Shown here: piece by piece, positions 8,377-17,519 of the stretch
Layout of the letters: every line of letters begins with the position of its first letter
Position numbering within the stretch: position 1 is the stretch's first letter
NCBI RefSeq assembly: GCF_008923245.1
Contig: NZ_WBOS01000003.1
Span: 186,001-250,000, forward strand
Length of the DNA stretch: 64,000 bases
Direction of reading: 5' to 3'
Origin: Cytobacillus depressus
GTDB lineage: Bacteria; Bacillota; Bacilli; Bacillales; Cytobacillaceae
The notes under the pieces: model-generated
What the model was told of the DNA's origin: nothing
The model's input: the letters and a program-made list of their open reading frames with translations, nothing else
The model's database searches: none
Program-made: the position numbers and the translations under genes

Positions 8377-9366
8377 TTAGTTTGTTTGTTGCTGATTCAT
8401 TTCTAAATGATTTTGCAATTCTATTTTAATATCATCGAGGGCCTTCTCATCTAGTTGATAATAATAGGCCCGATTTACATAATAATCACTTCCAGCCAAT
8501 GTTAAAGAGTCGATTGAAATTCGTTTTTTAATCCCGAATTCGCCTAGATATTTGATTTCATCAAAGGCTAAATCGGTTTTCATATTCGAACCTACTGCTT
8601 TGAACACATCATCCAATTTCGATATGGATTTCAAGGACATTGTTTTTTGAATAATGGCTTTAATGACTTCCTGTTGACGTTTGCCGCGCTCGATATCATT
8701 ATCAGGCCTTGTTCGTGCAAAAGCGAGTGCCTCTTCTCCATTCAATGTCTGAAGTCCTGGCTGAAGACGTATCGCCCCAGCGCGATCCTGAGAATTTTGT
8801 TCAGAGAATGCAAAGGGAACATCTACTTCAATGCCGCCTAATGCATCAATGACTTCTAAGAATGCTGTAAAGTTCACCCGGACATAATAATCGACCGGAA
8901 TGTTTAAAAGACTTTCCACCACATCAATGGTCGCCTTTGGACCGCCATAAGCATGTGCGTGATTGATTCGCGTTTTATGCCCGGCCTCAGGGATATAAAC
9001 ATATGAGTCTCTAGGAATGCTTAGCATTTTTGCGGAATGGTCGTTTTGATTTACTGTTGCCATGATTAAGACATCCGAGCGGGACTGCTCCCCAAAGCCC
9101 CTTTCTTCACTGTCATCTACCCCAATCACAAGCATGGAGAAATGATCATTTTCGATTTCAACAACTTCTTCTCTTTTCGATGATAGATCTCGTCCTTCAA
9201 TTTCTTCATATGAATTTACCATAGACTTCTTAAATTGATTGTAATAGTGTGTGCCCCATGCAGCAGTGGCGAGCCCAAGCACTAGGATGGGCAATAAAAT
9301 CAACAAAGCGATTTGCTTTTTTCTTTTTTTTTTGTCTATTGACCTTCTGTGTCTTCTTTTAAGCAT
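8377..9366 (-). CDS. LytR-CpsA-Psr (LCP) family cell-wall polymer ligase
   Basis: Membrane-anchored enzyme that transfers lipid-linked anionic polymers (teichoic acid type) to peptidoglycan. The 329-residue protein has a very basic N-terminus, one membrane helix (about 18-42) and an extracellular LCP domain. LCP hallmarks are RSDVLIMATVN near 93, MLSIPRDSYVYIP near 113, INHAHAYGG near 134, and FARTRPDNDIERGKRQQEVI near 215, with the Arg/Asp residues that bind the pyrophosphate. AAAAGGGGAG precedes the ATG. Which LCP paralogue (TagT/U/V type) it is cannot be decided here. Confidence 0.9.
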   Translation of the reverse strand: MLKRRHRRSIDKKKRKKQIALLILLPILVLGLATAAWGTHYYNQFKKSMVNSYEEIEGRDLSSKREEVVEIENDHFSMLVIGVDDSEERGFGEQSRSDVLIMATVNQNDHSAKMLSIPRDSYVYIPEAGHKTRINHAHAYGGPKATIDVVESLLNIPVDYYVRVNFTAFLEVIDALGGIEVDVPFAFSEQNSQDRAGAIRLQPGLQTLNGEEALAFARTRPDNDIERGKRQQEVIKAIIQKTMSLKSISKLDDVFKAVGSNMKTDLAFDEIKYLGEFGIKKRISIDSLTLAGSDYYVNRAYYYQLDEKALDDIKIELQNHLEMNQQQTN

Positions 9367-9412
9367 TTGATAGCTCCCCTTTTCGAATGTATAATTCTAT
9401 CATTTTAGTCAT

Positions 9413-9421
9413 ATTATACCA
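9413..9421 (-). promoter_or_regulatory. Extended -10 promoter of the LCP gene
   Basis: On the minus strand the sequence reads TGGTATAAT, a TG-extended consensus -10 box, about 45 bases before the LCP start codon. Confidence 0.6.
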
Positions 9422-9488
9422 GATGGAAACCCGTTCTATTTTACTATTTTTTCTCTTTTAGGGGAAGTAGGAGATTCACTGTTTGTAA

Positions 9489-9546
9489 GGTGTCAGACAC
9501 CTCACGTGGACATTTTGATTATTTTTTCGTGTGGGATGGACAGATT
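9489..9546 (+). repeat. Dispersed GGTGTCAGACACC element, copy
   Basis: Head palindrome at 9489-9501, then CACGTGGAC and a T-rich middle, ending GGATGGACAG. It is oriented plus and runs straight into tandem array B. Confidence 0.8.
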
Positions 9547-9815
9547 TGTTGAGATTAGAGTTTTCATTTACCGATTCGCTTAATAAAAGCCAGTAATGGG
9601 GAAAGCAAGATGTTTCCATTTCCTGTGTCACTCAGAAAAGGCCAATAACGGTAAAAGGAAGTCGGTTTCATTTCCCGATTGGCTCAGAAAAGGCCTGGGA
9701 CGGTAAAAGGAAGTCGGTTTCATTTCCCGATTGGCTCGGAAAAAGCCTGGGACGGTAAAAGGAAACAAGCTTCATTACCCGTTCCACTCAGAAAAAGCTG
9801 GTGACGGTAAAAGGG
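9547..9815. repeat. 52-bp tandem array B (5 units plus a partial)
   Basis: Units start at 9547, 9599, 9651, 9703 and 9755, each exactly 52 bases, with a sixth beginning at 9807. Units 3 and 4 differ at two positions; the outer units are more diverged. The boundary motif CGGTAAAAGG pairs imperfectly with TTTCCCG (or TTACCCG in unit 5) inside the unit, giving a hairpin per repeat. Non-coding; it fills most of the spacer between the LCP gene and the amino-acid transporter. Confidence 0.93.
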
Positions 9816-10134
9816 AACCGCCTAGACCCGACCAAAGGATAGGATGGTTACTTTCTTTCTCTAAGCATTTTATTTAAATGGGCTGTAGCTTCCCTATTTA
9901 ATTCATCAATTTCAATACTTTGTATAGTAATTGATGGAATCGTTTTTTTGTTTACTAGCTATCCATTTATTTGGATGAAATAAAAAAGCGGAGAGGTTTG
10001 GTCTAAGGGAGCTCCTATTACTTTCCTATATTATACTATTAACATTTTTATGCTTTGCCATATTTAATGATATCTTTGTTTACGCCAATCAAGTACTGTA
10101 TTAAACCCTTTAGCCGTAGCCTCAAAATATTATA

Positions 10135-10163
10135 TTGACAAACGGAATAAAGTATCATAATAT
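10135..10163 (+). promoter_or_regulatory. Sigma-A promoter of the amino-acid transporter
   Basis: TTGACA (10135-10140), exactly 17 bases, then TAATAT (10158-10163). It lies 47 bases before the lipoprotein start codon and within what would be a false N-terminal extension of that frame. Confidence 0.8.
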
Positions 10164-10209
10164 GTCAAATAGCATTAATTATCAGTATATTAGGAATAGA
10201 GGGGATCAT

Positions 10210-11028
10210 ATGAAAAAGAGAATGCTTTTTATGTTTTTGTTGGTTTTTGGATGCGTTTTTATAATAGCGGGTTGCAGTTCTTCAAGCAAATCTGATTCAG
10301 GGAAATTGGTCGTTCACGTTGGGACAAGCCCAACCTATCCTCCATTTGAATCAGAGGAAAATGGGGAGCTTGTCGGTTTTGACATTGCCTTGATCAAGAA
10401 GATAGCGGAACAAGAAGGTTTTGAAGTTGATATGTCTACTATGCAATTTGATGGCCTTGTTCCAGCGTTGAAAGCGGGGCAAATAGATGTTGTAGTGGGT
10501 GCGGTGACTATTACGGATAAACGGATGGAAAGTGTCAACTTTTCAAATGCTTATTATGAGTCGGGGCTATCTATTCTGACAAAGCCAAATGCTGAAATTA
10601 ATAGTTTTGAAGATTTAAAAGGCAGACTGATTGGTGTACAGAAAGGTACTTCTTCTTACAATTATATGGTAGCAAACGGGATTGAAGATCAAAACATCAA
10701 ACAATACGCTGATATTAGCACTGCTTATAGCACGCTAGAGAATGGCGGGATTGATGCAATTTTATATGACAATCCATCAAACATTAATTATCTTAATGTA
10801 CAAAAAACAGATGCAATCATTGTCGGTGACATATTAGCAGGTGAACATTATGGAATTGCCGTAAACAAGAAGAAAGAGGACCTGCTTAAAAAAATAAATG
10901 ACGGGCTAGCCAAACTTCAAGAAAATGGCGAATACGAGAAGTTATTTGATGAGTATTTAAATGGCGAGAAGAACGGTTTAGTAAAAGGTGTTAAAAAACC
11001 TGAGGATGTTGTCATATCTGTCAAATAA
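10210..11028 (+). CDS. Amino-acid ABC transporter substrate-binding lipoprotein
   Basis: 272 residues; lipoprotein signal with lipobox IAGC (Cys22), then a family-3 solute-binding domain. Visible marks: GTSPTYPPFE near 40, GELVGFDIALIKKIAE near 52, MQFDGLVPALKAGQIDVVVG near 80 and GVQKGTSSYNYM near 140. The start at 10210 has GAGGGG just upstream; the longer frame would include the promoter. It binds a polar amino acid (glutamine or similar) outside the cell and passes it to the permease encoded 141 bases downstream. Confidence 0.9.
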   Translation: MKKRMLFMFLLVFGCVFIIAGCSSSSKSDSGKLVVHVGTSPTYPPFESEENGELVGFDIALIKKIAEQEGFEVDMSTMQFDGLVPALKAGQIDVVVGAVTITDKRMESVNFSNAYYESGLSILTKPNAEINSFEDLKGRLIGVQKGTSSYNYMVANGIEDQNIKQYADISTAYSTLENGGIDAILYDNPSNINYLNVQKTDAIIVGDILAGEHYGIAVNKKKEDLLKKINDGLAKLQENGEYEKLFDEYLNGEKNGLVKGVKKPEDVVISVK

Positions 11029-11169
11029 CATATAAAAAAATATGAAATGTAACGAAGTTTTGAATGAAAAGAAATTGGCTAAATCGCCAGTTTCTTTTAT
11101 TCGCTCTTCCTAACCTGTAGGGGTTATTTAATTGCAAAGATGAAAATATGATTTTTAAAAAGGAGAGCG

Positions 11170-11844
11170 ATGAAATTGCAAGTGATTTGGGATAACTTTC
11201 CGCAGATTATGGAAGGTCTTAGATTAACAGTCTATTATTCGATTGTAGCTATTATACTAGCTGTTATTTTCGGTTTGATAGCCGCCTTGATGAAATTGTC
11301 GAAATCCGCGACTTTACGCGGACTCGCTACTGTTTATATTGAAGTATTCCGTTCTACTCCATTACTAGTTCAGTTATTCTTTATTGTTTTTGGTCTAACT
11401 GGTGTATTGCCATTAAATGAATGGTTTGGTCAAAAGTTCTACCCGATTATGGCTGCAACAATAACTCTCGCCTTACATGAAGGTGCGTATGTTTCAGAAA
11501 TCATTCGCGCTGGAATTCTTGGGGTAGATCGAGGACAGAAGGAAGCAGCGGCAAGTATCGGGATGACTGAATTTCAAAGAATGCGTTATATCGTATTGCC
11601 TCAAGCTTTTAAACGGATGATTCCGCCACTTGTCAATCAATCTGCACAGACGATTAAGGATACATCGTTGCTCGCCCCTATTGGGATCATTGAATTGGTA
11701 TATAGAGGCCAGATCGTTATTTCTTCCACATTTGAACCATTTACCATTTGGGTTGTTATCGGTATTTTATATTTTATTATAATCTTCTCTGTCTCACAAT
11801 TTGCAAGCTATCTTGAAAGGAGGATGCAACTTGATAAACGTTGA
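11170..11844 (+). CDS. Amino-acid ABC transporter permease (HisM/GlnP type)
   Basis: 224-residue polar-amino-acid permease. The [16 protein letters not shown] motif (near 59) and the EAA loop [20 protein letters not shown] (near 137) are diagnostic. Four to five membrane helices; it probably works as a homodimer because a single permease gene is present. An AGGAGAGCG ribosome site precedes the ATG. Its last 14 bases overlap the ATPase gene. Confidence 0.92.
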   Translation: MKLQVIWDNFPQIMEGLRLTVYYSIVAIILAVIFGLIAALMKLSKSATLRGLATVYIEVFRSTPLLVQLFFIVFGLTGVLPLNEWFGQKFYPIMAATITLALHEGAYVSEIIRAGILGVDRGQKEAAASIGMTEFQRMRYIVLPQAFKRMIPPLVNQSAQTIKDTSLLAPIGIIELVYRGQIVISSTFEPFTIWVVIGILYFIIIFSVSQFASYLERRMQLDKR

Positions 11845-12553
11845 GAACCTTCACAAGTCATTTGGTGAGCTCGAGATTTTAAAAGGAATAAGCGCTCAAA
11901 TTGCTAGTCAGGAGGTCGTCGTTATCATTGGACCTTCTGGAAGTGGCAAAAGTACATTCTTGCGTTGTCTTAATGGGCTTGAGGAAACTACAAGTGGAAA
12001 GATTGAAATTGCTGGTATGGAATTAACAGATCCGAAAACGAATATTAACCAATTAAGACAAAATGTTGGCATGTGTTTTCAACAATTTAATTTATTTAAA
12101 CACTTAACAATTATGGAAAATATCACAATTGGCCCTATTAAGGTATTAAAGAAAAGTAAATCAGAAAGTGAAGAACTGGCACGTGATTTGCTGAAAAAGG
12201 TCGGATTACACGGTAAAGAAAACAATTATCCAGACCAGCTTTCAGGTGGCCAGCAGCAACGAGTAGCCATTGCTCGTGCATTAGCAATGAAACCGAAAGT
12301 AATGCTGTTCGATGAACCCACATCTGCACTTGATCCAGAAATGGTCGGCGAGGTTCTTAATGTTATGCGTGATCTAGCTAATGAAGGAATGACAATGGTT
12401 GTTGTTACTCATGAAATGGGCTTTGCACGCGAAGTTGGTAATCGGGTACTATTTATGGATGGAGGTTACCTTGTTGAAGAGGGGACTCCTGCAGATATTT
12501 TCGGTAACCCAAAAGAGAAACGAACCCAAAGTTTCCTAGCTAAAGTCTTATAG
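11831..12553 (+). CDS. Amino-acid ABC transporter ATP-binding protein (GlnQ type)
   Basis: 240-residue ATPase. Walker [10 protein letters not shown] is near residue 34, followed by Q-loop [12 protein letters not shown], signature LSGGQQQR, Walker [14 protein letters not shown] and H-loop VVTHEM. The TTG at 11831 is taken as start: AAAGGAGG (11816-11823) is seven bases upstream and the product then begins [12 protein letters not shown], the usual N-terminus. The 14-base overlap with the permease gene suggests coupled translation. It energises uptake of the polar amino acid bound by the upstream lipoprotein. Confidence 0.93.
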   Translation: MINVENLHKSFGELEILKGISAQIASQEVVVIIGPSGSGKSTFLRCLNGLEETTSGKIEIAGMELTDPKTNINQLRQNVGMCFQQFNLFKHLTIMENITIGPIKVLKKSKSESEELARDLLKKVGLHGKENNYPDQLSGGQQQRVAIARALAMKPKVMLFDEPTSALDPEMVGEVLNVMRDLANEGMTMVVVTHEMGFAREVGNRVLFMDGGYLVEEGTPADIFGNPKEKRTQSFLAKVL

Positions 12554-12573
12554 AGGTCAAAACCTTTGAACTT

Positions 12574-12619
12574 GCACCCTAACTGTTAATCACAATAACA
12601 ATTGGAGGTGCTTTTTTTT
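12574..12619 (+). terminator. Terminator after the amino-acid transporter operon
   Basis: A long imperfect stem, with GCACC at 12574 pairing with GGTGC ending at 12611 and TGTTA with TAACA inside, is followed by eight T residues (12612-12619). The rest of the spacer to 12935 shows no further structure or gene that I can support. Confidence 0.85.
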
Positions 12620-12935
12620 GTGGGAAAATTGCAGCCTGATTCCGTGCCTTTCACTCCTCGAATGAATTGAGTAAGAATTCCCCATTTTACTTTTATCCCT
12701 AGCACTTGCAAGGGATCGAAAAGGCGAGGTTGGGGGTAGTAAGGATAGGCTTAGCTAGCCTGTGATTTCATTTTGCGAATAAAGTGAAGACATCATCTGT
12801 CGCTTACATTTCAAAAATTTAAAATTTTTTGAGAGAATAGAAGGAAAATTGATTCGGGCATCGAATAAATTATGTATTAACGGAATTGATAGGGAACTTT
12901 TCCTTAAATGGTTATGAGGGGGAGATATTGTTCAT

Positions 12936-14228
12936 ATGAATACTTTTGTGGAAGAGTTGACGCCGTATCTTGTTAAAAAGAGAAGAGAGTTTCATCAGTA
13001 TCCGGAAGTTGGCTGGACGGAGTATGTGACTACTTATAAGATTGCGACAGAACTTTCGGCGCTTGGATTTTCATTGGCGATAGGGAAGGAAGCCATTAGA
13101 AGCGGTGAGCGTTTAGGTGTTCCGGCCGATAGTGAATTGGAAGAGGCTGAGGAGAGGGCAAGGCAGTTTGGTGTACCGGGGGAGTTTCTTGCTAAACTTA
13201 AAGGCGGTTATACGGGTTTAGCTGCAAGTCTAGACACCGGCAAAGTCGGAAAGCATATGACGCTGAGGTTTGATATCGATGCCTTGCCAATTAAGGAATC
13301 AAAGGATGCACAGCATCTTCCTTCTAAAGAAGGATTTGCTTCTGTAAGAGAGGGGGTTATGCATGCGTGTGGACATGACGGTCACATAACAATCGGCCTA
13401 GGGGTTGCGCATTATCTCTCGCAAGTAAAAAATGATCTTTCTGGTCGTTTTACCCTTATCTTTCAGCCTGCTGAAGAAGGAGGAAAAGGTGCGAAGTCGT
13501 TCGTTGAAAATGGTTGGCTTGATGGAACAGATTATTTCATTAGCGGTCATATCGGTATTCATTCTCTTCCTGTAGGGGAAATTGCTGCGACGACTGATAA
13601 GTTTTTATCAAGTACAAAAATTAATGTTGAGTACAAGGGAAAGTCGGCGCATTCGGGGCTTGAACCAAATAAAGGGAAAAATGCGTTGCTGGCATCTGCT
13701 GCGGCTGCACTCCATCTTAATGGAATTACTCGTCATATGGACGGGGCAACAAGAATTAATACCGGCAAGCTTGAAGCAGGAAGCGGCCGAAATATTATCG
13801 CTGAGTATGCAAGAATGGAAATCGAGACTCGCGGTGAAACGGATGAGTTAAATGAATATATGACAGGAGAAGCTCTGCGAATCATCCAAGCTAGTGCGGG
13901 TATTTATGATGTCAAAGTAGATACTGAAATCGTTGGAACAGCTCCGATTGCACTGTGTAATGAAGAGTGGGTGTCTATCGCTAAAGAAGCATCCGAAAAA
14001 ACAACAACTGTCACAAATATTATTCCTAGCTTGCCACTAGGTGCCTCAGAGGACGTAGCTTATATGATCAACCATGTTCAAGCTCAAGGAGGCTCAGCAT
14101 CCTATCTCATTTTTTGTTCTCCGTTAGCTGCTGGCCATCATCATCCAAGCTTTGACTTTGATGAACAGGTGCTGCCAACTGCTGTTGAAATGATTTCACG
14201 CATGATCGAGTTACTCCAATCAAGGTAA
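12936..14228 (+). CDS. M20-family amidohydrolase, AbgA-like
   Basis: 430-residue zinc amidohydrolase close to the p-aminobenzoyl-glutamate hydrolase subunit AbgA. The shared N-terminal block is RREFHQYPEVGWTEY (16-30), followed by an AbgA-type insert rich in Glu/Arg and KLKGGYTGLAASLDTG near 87. Metal ligands sit in RFDIDALPI and HACGHDGH, the bridging Glu in PAEEGGKGA, and a further His in AAGHHHPSFDFDE. It is cytoplasmic and probably cleaves an N-acyl amino acid or aryl-peptide. The ribosome site GAGGGGGAG is eleven bases upstream, slightly long. It is followed by a regulator gene 56 bases on, probably in the same transcript. Confidence 0.82.
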   Translation: MNTFVEELTPYLVKKRREFHQYPEVGWTEYVTTYKIATELSALGFSLAIGKEAIRSGERLGVPADSELEEAEERARQFGVPGEFLAKLKGGYTGLAASLDTGKVGKHMTLRFDIDALPIKESKDAQHLPSKEGFASVREGVMHACGHDGHITIGLGVAHYLSQVKNDLSGRFTLIFQPAEEGGKGAKSFVENGWLDGTDYFISGHIGIHSLPVGEIAATTDKFLSSTKINVEYKGKSAHSGLEPNKGKNALLASAAAALHLNGITRHMDGATRINTGKLEAGSGRNIIAEYARMEIETRGETDELNEYMTGEALRIIQASAGIYDVKVDTEIVGTAPIALCNEEWVSIAKEASEKTTTVTNIIPSLPLGASEDVAYMINHVQAQGGSASYLIFCSPLAAGHHHPSFDFDEQVLPTAVEMISRMIELLQSR

Positions 14229-14284
14229 GAGCTATTGCGAATAACTACAGCACCAATTTTTTACGGAAACAAGCAGGTGATCAG

Positions 14285-15601
14285 ATGAAAATACGGATTG
14301 GCGTTATTGGGCCTAAGGACTCGGTTAATCAAATCATGAAAACAGGAGCCCAGATGGAGGAATTAGAGCTAATTCCCTTTTTCTATGAAAATATTGAGGA
14401 AACGCAAGGGATTATCTTAAACAATCAAGATCGCATTGATCAATGGTTTTTCTCAGGTCAGGCCCCTTATTACTATGCACTAGCAAAAGGGTATATGACG
14501 AAAGAGGCGGGAAGCTATATTCCTTTAAATGGCTCGAGTTTATTGAGCACTTTATTAGAGTCCTTTGTTAAAGAGGGAAAGATTATCTATCGATTTAGCT
14601 TAGATAGCATTCAGCAGGATGAAATGGAGAAAGCTTGCGGGTTTTTCAATCATCAGGATTTTACAATCTATACGAATCCATATCATGGATATATGCCTGC
14701 GGAAAAAATGATCGAGTTTCATAAAGAATTATACGAAAAGGGGCAAACAGACGTAGCAATAACATGTTTGAATGCTGTATATACGAAGCTGAAAGAGCTT
14801 GGCATTCCTGCATTCCGTGTTGCCCATTCTGAACTAGCGATCCAACGGGGACTAGATTTTCTTATAGCAAGGGGTCGTGCCAGCTGGTACAGGCAGTCTC
14901 AACTTGTTATTTTGGGCGTTGAGGTCATCTATCCATCAGCTGTTCAGGAAGGCTATAACATGCCATTTAAATTAAAACATCAAGAATTAGATTTGATGCG
15001 AATTTTATTGCATTTTGTTGAAGAAATTAATGGCTCACTTGCAAAAATGGGCAACGGTTTATTCTTTATATACACGACACGTGGAGATTTAGATTATTTG
15101 CAAAAGCAAAGGGAATTACAGGCTTTAATAGATGAAATCCGAATAAACAGTGAACTACCAGTAAGAATAGGAATCGGCTATGGATATACTGTGCTCGAAG
15201 CAGAGCAACATGTCAGGATCGCTTTCGAACAGGTAAGAACTTACAACGAGCCAGTTATTATTGCGGTCAACGAGAACAAAGAAATAACCGAAGTGATTGG
15301 ACAAAATAAACAACTAACCTTTCAAACCCGCAATCTCGGAACAAGGTGGGAGGAGCTATTCAAGGATGCAAATATTAGTTCAGCCCATGTAATGAAAATT
15401 AAATCGTTTGCTCATCATCACCGCCAAACAGACATTACAGCACAGGAATTAGCTAGATGGTTAAAAAGTACAGAGCGGAATGCAAGAAGAATACTATCTG
15501 AAATGGAGCAAATCGGATTAGCAAACGTAATAGGTGAGGAATCGACTGGAAGAGGAAGGCCGCGGAAGGTGTATGAGCTCCAATTTCATAGACTTGACTA
15601 G
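14285..15601 (+). CDS. Predicted transcriptional regulator with sensor and winged-helix domains
   Basis: 438 residues; no firm family name. The first 200 residues look like an effector or sensor domain (MKIRIGVIGPKDSVNQIM at the start). Residues about 240-345 resemble a nucleotide-cyclase/GGDEF-like fold without the catalytic motif (LFFIYTTRGDLDYL, VRIGIGYGYTVLEAEQHVR). The end is a winged helix: TAQELARWLKSTERNARRIL, then a basic wing GRGRPRKVYEL. It is therefore a ligand-sensing DNA-binding protein, likely controlling the peptide-use genes around it (AbgA-like upstream, S9 peptidase 59 bases downstream). Effector and operator are unknown. Confidence 0.6.
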   Translation: MKIRIGVIGPKDSVNQIMKTGAQMEELELIPFFYENIEETQGIILNNQDRIDQWFFSGQAPYYYALAKGYMTKEAGSYIPLNGSSLLSTLLESFVKEGKIIYRFSLDSIQQDEMEKACGFFNHQDFTIYTNPYHGYMPAEKMIEFHKELYEKGQTDVAITCLNAVYTKLKELGIPAFRVAHSELAIQRGLDFLIARGRASWYRQSQLVILGVEVIYPSAVQEGYNMPFKLKHQELDLMRILLHFVEEINGSLAKMGNGLFFIYTTRGDLDYLQKQRELQALIDEIRINSELPVRIGIGYGYTVLEAEQHVRIAFEQVRTYNEPVIIAVNENKEITEVIGQNKQLTFQTRNLGTRWEELFKDANISSAHVMKIKSFAHHHRQTDITAQELARWLKSTERNARRILSEMEQIGLANVIGEESTGRGRPRKVYELQFHRLD

Positions 15602-15660
15602 TTATAGACTATTAATTTCTAAGTCTGAATATTAAAAATTAGAATTGGGAGTGAAGCTAT

Positions 15661-17457
15661 ATGGAAATAACAATAGATCATAAACTAAACCACTATTTAA
15701 ATGTGCACACTGCCACTCAGCCAAAAATAATACCTAATAGCCATACGATTACATTTATAACGAAAAAAACTGGTATTCCACAAGTTTGGACATTGGACAT
15801 GCAGTCAGCTGAAATTGAACAATTTACCAATTTAAATGATCGTGTCCTCTCTGTCTATCATTCTCCAAGTGGAAAAAAGGCGATCATAGGGATGGACCAT
15901 CACGGAAATGAAAAGCAACAATTTTATATAAAAAGAGCCGAGGGCACCGTTTTTGAAAAATTAGTTGTCTCTAATGAGCATTTCCATAATTTTGGCGGTT
16001 GGTCACCAGATGAAAAGAAAATTGCCTACTCAAGCAATAGAAGACATCCAGGATATTTTGATGTATTCGTCATGGATGTTGAAACAATGCAGGAAGAGGC
16101 TGTGTATGAATTTGATGGGAATTGCACCCCGTTGTTGTGGCTTAAAGATGGGAAACAGATCGTCCTTCGTGTTCAAGAAACGAATATTGACAGCTCTTTA
16201 TATATTTTAGACGTTGAGAAAAAAGAGCTCACTCGTATTGGCGATTCGACTGTTTATGCGCGCTACCAATCCCTTGTTGTAACGAATGACAAGAAAGGCG
16301 GCTATGTGTTATCAGATATTCACCACGACACATTGGATGTTTATCGTTTGAGCTTTGATGTGCCTGCAGATCTGCAAAAGGTATTCTCTGTTGACCGATG
16401 GGATGTAGTGGAGATTTCCTTATCACCTAATGAAATGAAGCTTGCATACACGGTTAATGAAGGAGGGATTTATTCACTCCGCGTCTATGATTTAGGAACA
16501 GGCGAGCATACTGAAATATACGGAATTCCGAGTGGAGTAATTGAATCAATTTCATGGCTTGATGAAGAAAACATGATTTTCTGCCTGAAAACCCCAACCG
16601 TGCCTGGTGATATTTGGTCTGCCTCTATAAATGATAGCGTGATAGAGAGACTTACTTTTCTTAGTAAAAGTGAGGACATTGAGCATTTGTGGATGGAGCC
16701 TGAATTATGTACATTTTCTTCATTTGATGGGTTAGAGGTTCCGTACTTCATCTATGGGAAAAAGGAACAATCTCAACCAGTAGTTGTCTATGTTCACGGC
16801 GGACCAGAGTCGCAAATAAAGGCTGAATTTAATCCAGTTATTCAGTACTTAGCGGGAGAAGGCTATGCTGTTGTTGCTCCAAATGTCCGCGGCAGTATGG
16901 GATACGGCAGAAATTACGTTCAATTAGACGATGCGCGCAAACGGATGGATGCGGTAGCTGACCTTTCGTGGCTCGTTCAAGATTTAATTAATAATAGAGC
17001 AGTCGATAAAAATAGAATTGGAATCATGGGCCGCAGCTATGGAGGATTTATGGTATTAGCAGCCTTAACTCATTATCCTCATCTTTGGGCTGCTGGAGTC
17101 GATATTGTCGGTATTTCTCATTTCCGAACTTTCCTTGAAAATACGGGTCCTTGGCGCAGGAGATTACGCGAATGTGAATACGGTTCTTTAGAGAATGATA
17201 GTGAATTCTTTGAAGAAATAGCGCCGTTAAACCACACAAACAAGATTTCTGTTCCTTTACTAATTTTCCACGGCCGTAATGATACGAGAGTTCCAGTTAC
17301 AGAGGCTGAACAACTAGCAGCAGATCTTCGCAGCCAAGATAAAGAAGTAGAACTTGTTATCTTCGATGATGAGGGACATCAAACAGAAAGAATAGAAAAC
17401 CATATCAAAATGAATTCGATGATTGTTGCCTTCATGAACCAACATCTTAAGGGATAA
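15661..17457 (+). CDS. S9-family serine peptidase (acylaminoacyl / prolyl-oligopeptidase type)
   Basis: 598 residues: an N-terminal beta-propeller (about 20-340), then an alpha/beta-hydrolase domain. The catalytic triad is visible: Ser459 in GRSYGGFM, Asp541 in HGRNDTRVP, His573 in DEGHQ; the oxyanion region is YVHGGPES (377-384). No signal peptide, so cytoplasmic. It probably trims short peptides after import by the Dpp system encoded downstream. It converges with the amidohydrolase gene 62 bases later. Confidence 0.9.
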   Translation: MEITIDHKLNHYLNVHTATQPKIIPNSHTITFITKKTGIPQVWTLDMQSAEIEQFTNLNDRVLSVYHSPSGKKAIIGMDHHGNEKQQFYIKRAEGTVFEKLVVSNEHFHNFGGWSPDEKKIAYSSNRRHPGYFDVFVMDVETMQEEAVYEFDGNCTPLLWLKDGKQIVLRVQETNIDSSLYILDVEKKELTRIGDSTVYARYQSLVVTNDKKGGYVLSDIHHDTLDVYRLSFDVPADLQKVFSVDRWDVVEISLSPNEMKLAYTVNEGGIYSLRVYDLGTGEHTEIYGIPSGVIESISWLDEENMIFCLKTPTVPGDIWSASINDSVIERLTFLSKSEDIEHLWMEPELCTFSSFDGLEVPYFIYGKKEQSQPVVVYVHGGPESQIKAEFNPVIQYLAGEGYAVVAPNVRGSMGYGRNYVQLDDARKRMDAVADLSWLVQDLINNRAVDKNRIGIMGRSYGGFMVLAALTHYPHLWAAGVDIVGISHFRTFLENTGPWRRRLRECEYGSLENDSEFFEEIAPLNHTNKISVPLLIFHGRNDTRVPVTEAEQLAADLRSQDKEVELVIFDDEGHQTERIENHIKMNSMIVAFMNQHLKG

Positions 17458-17519
17458 AGTGAAACTTTAATGAAAAAAGCAAAGGGAACCGCGAAAATTG
17501 CGGCTCACCTAGCTCAAAT

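Noticed and set aside
17486..17506. Terminator between the S9 peptidase and the amidohydrolase
   Set aside because: Only a CCGC/GCGG 4-bp core with poor flanks; not enough to call.
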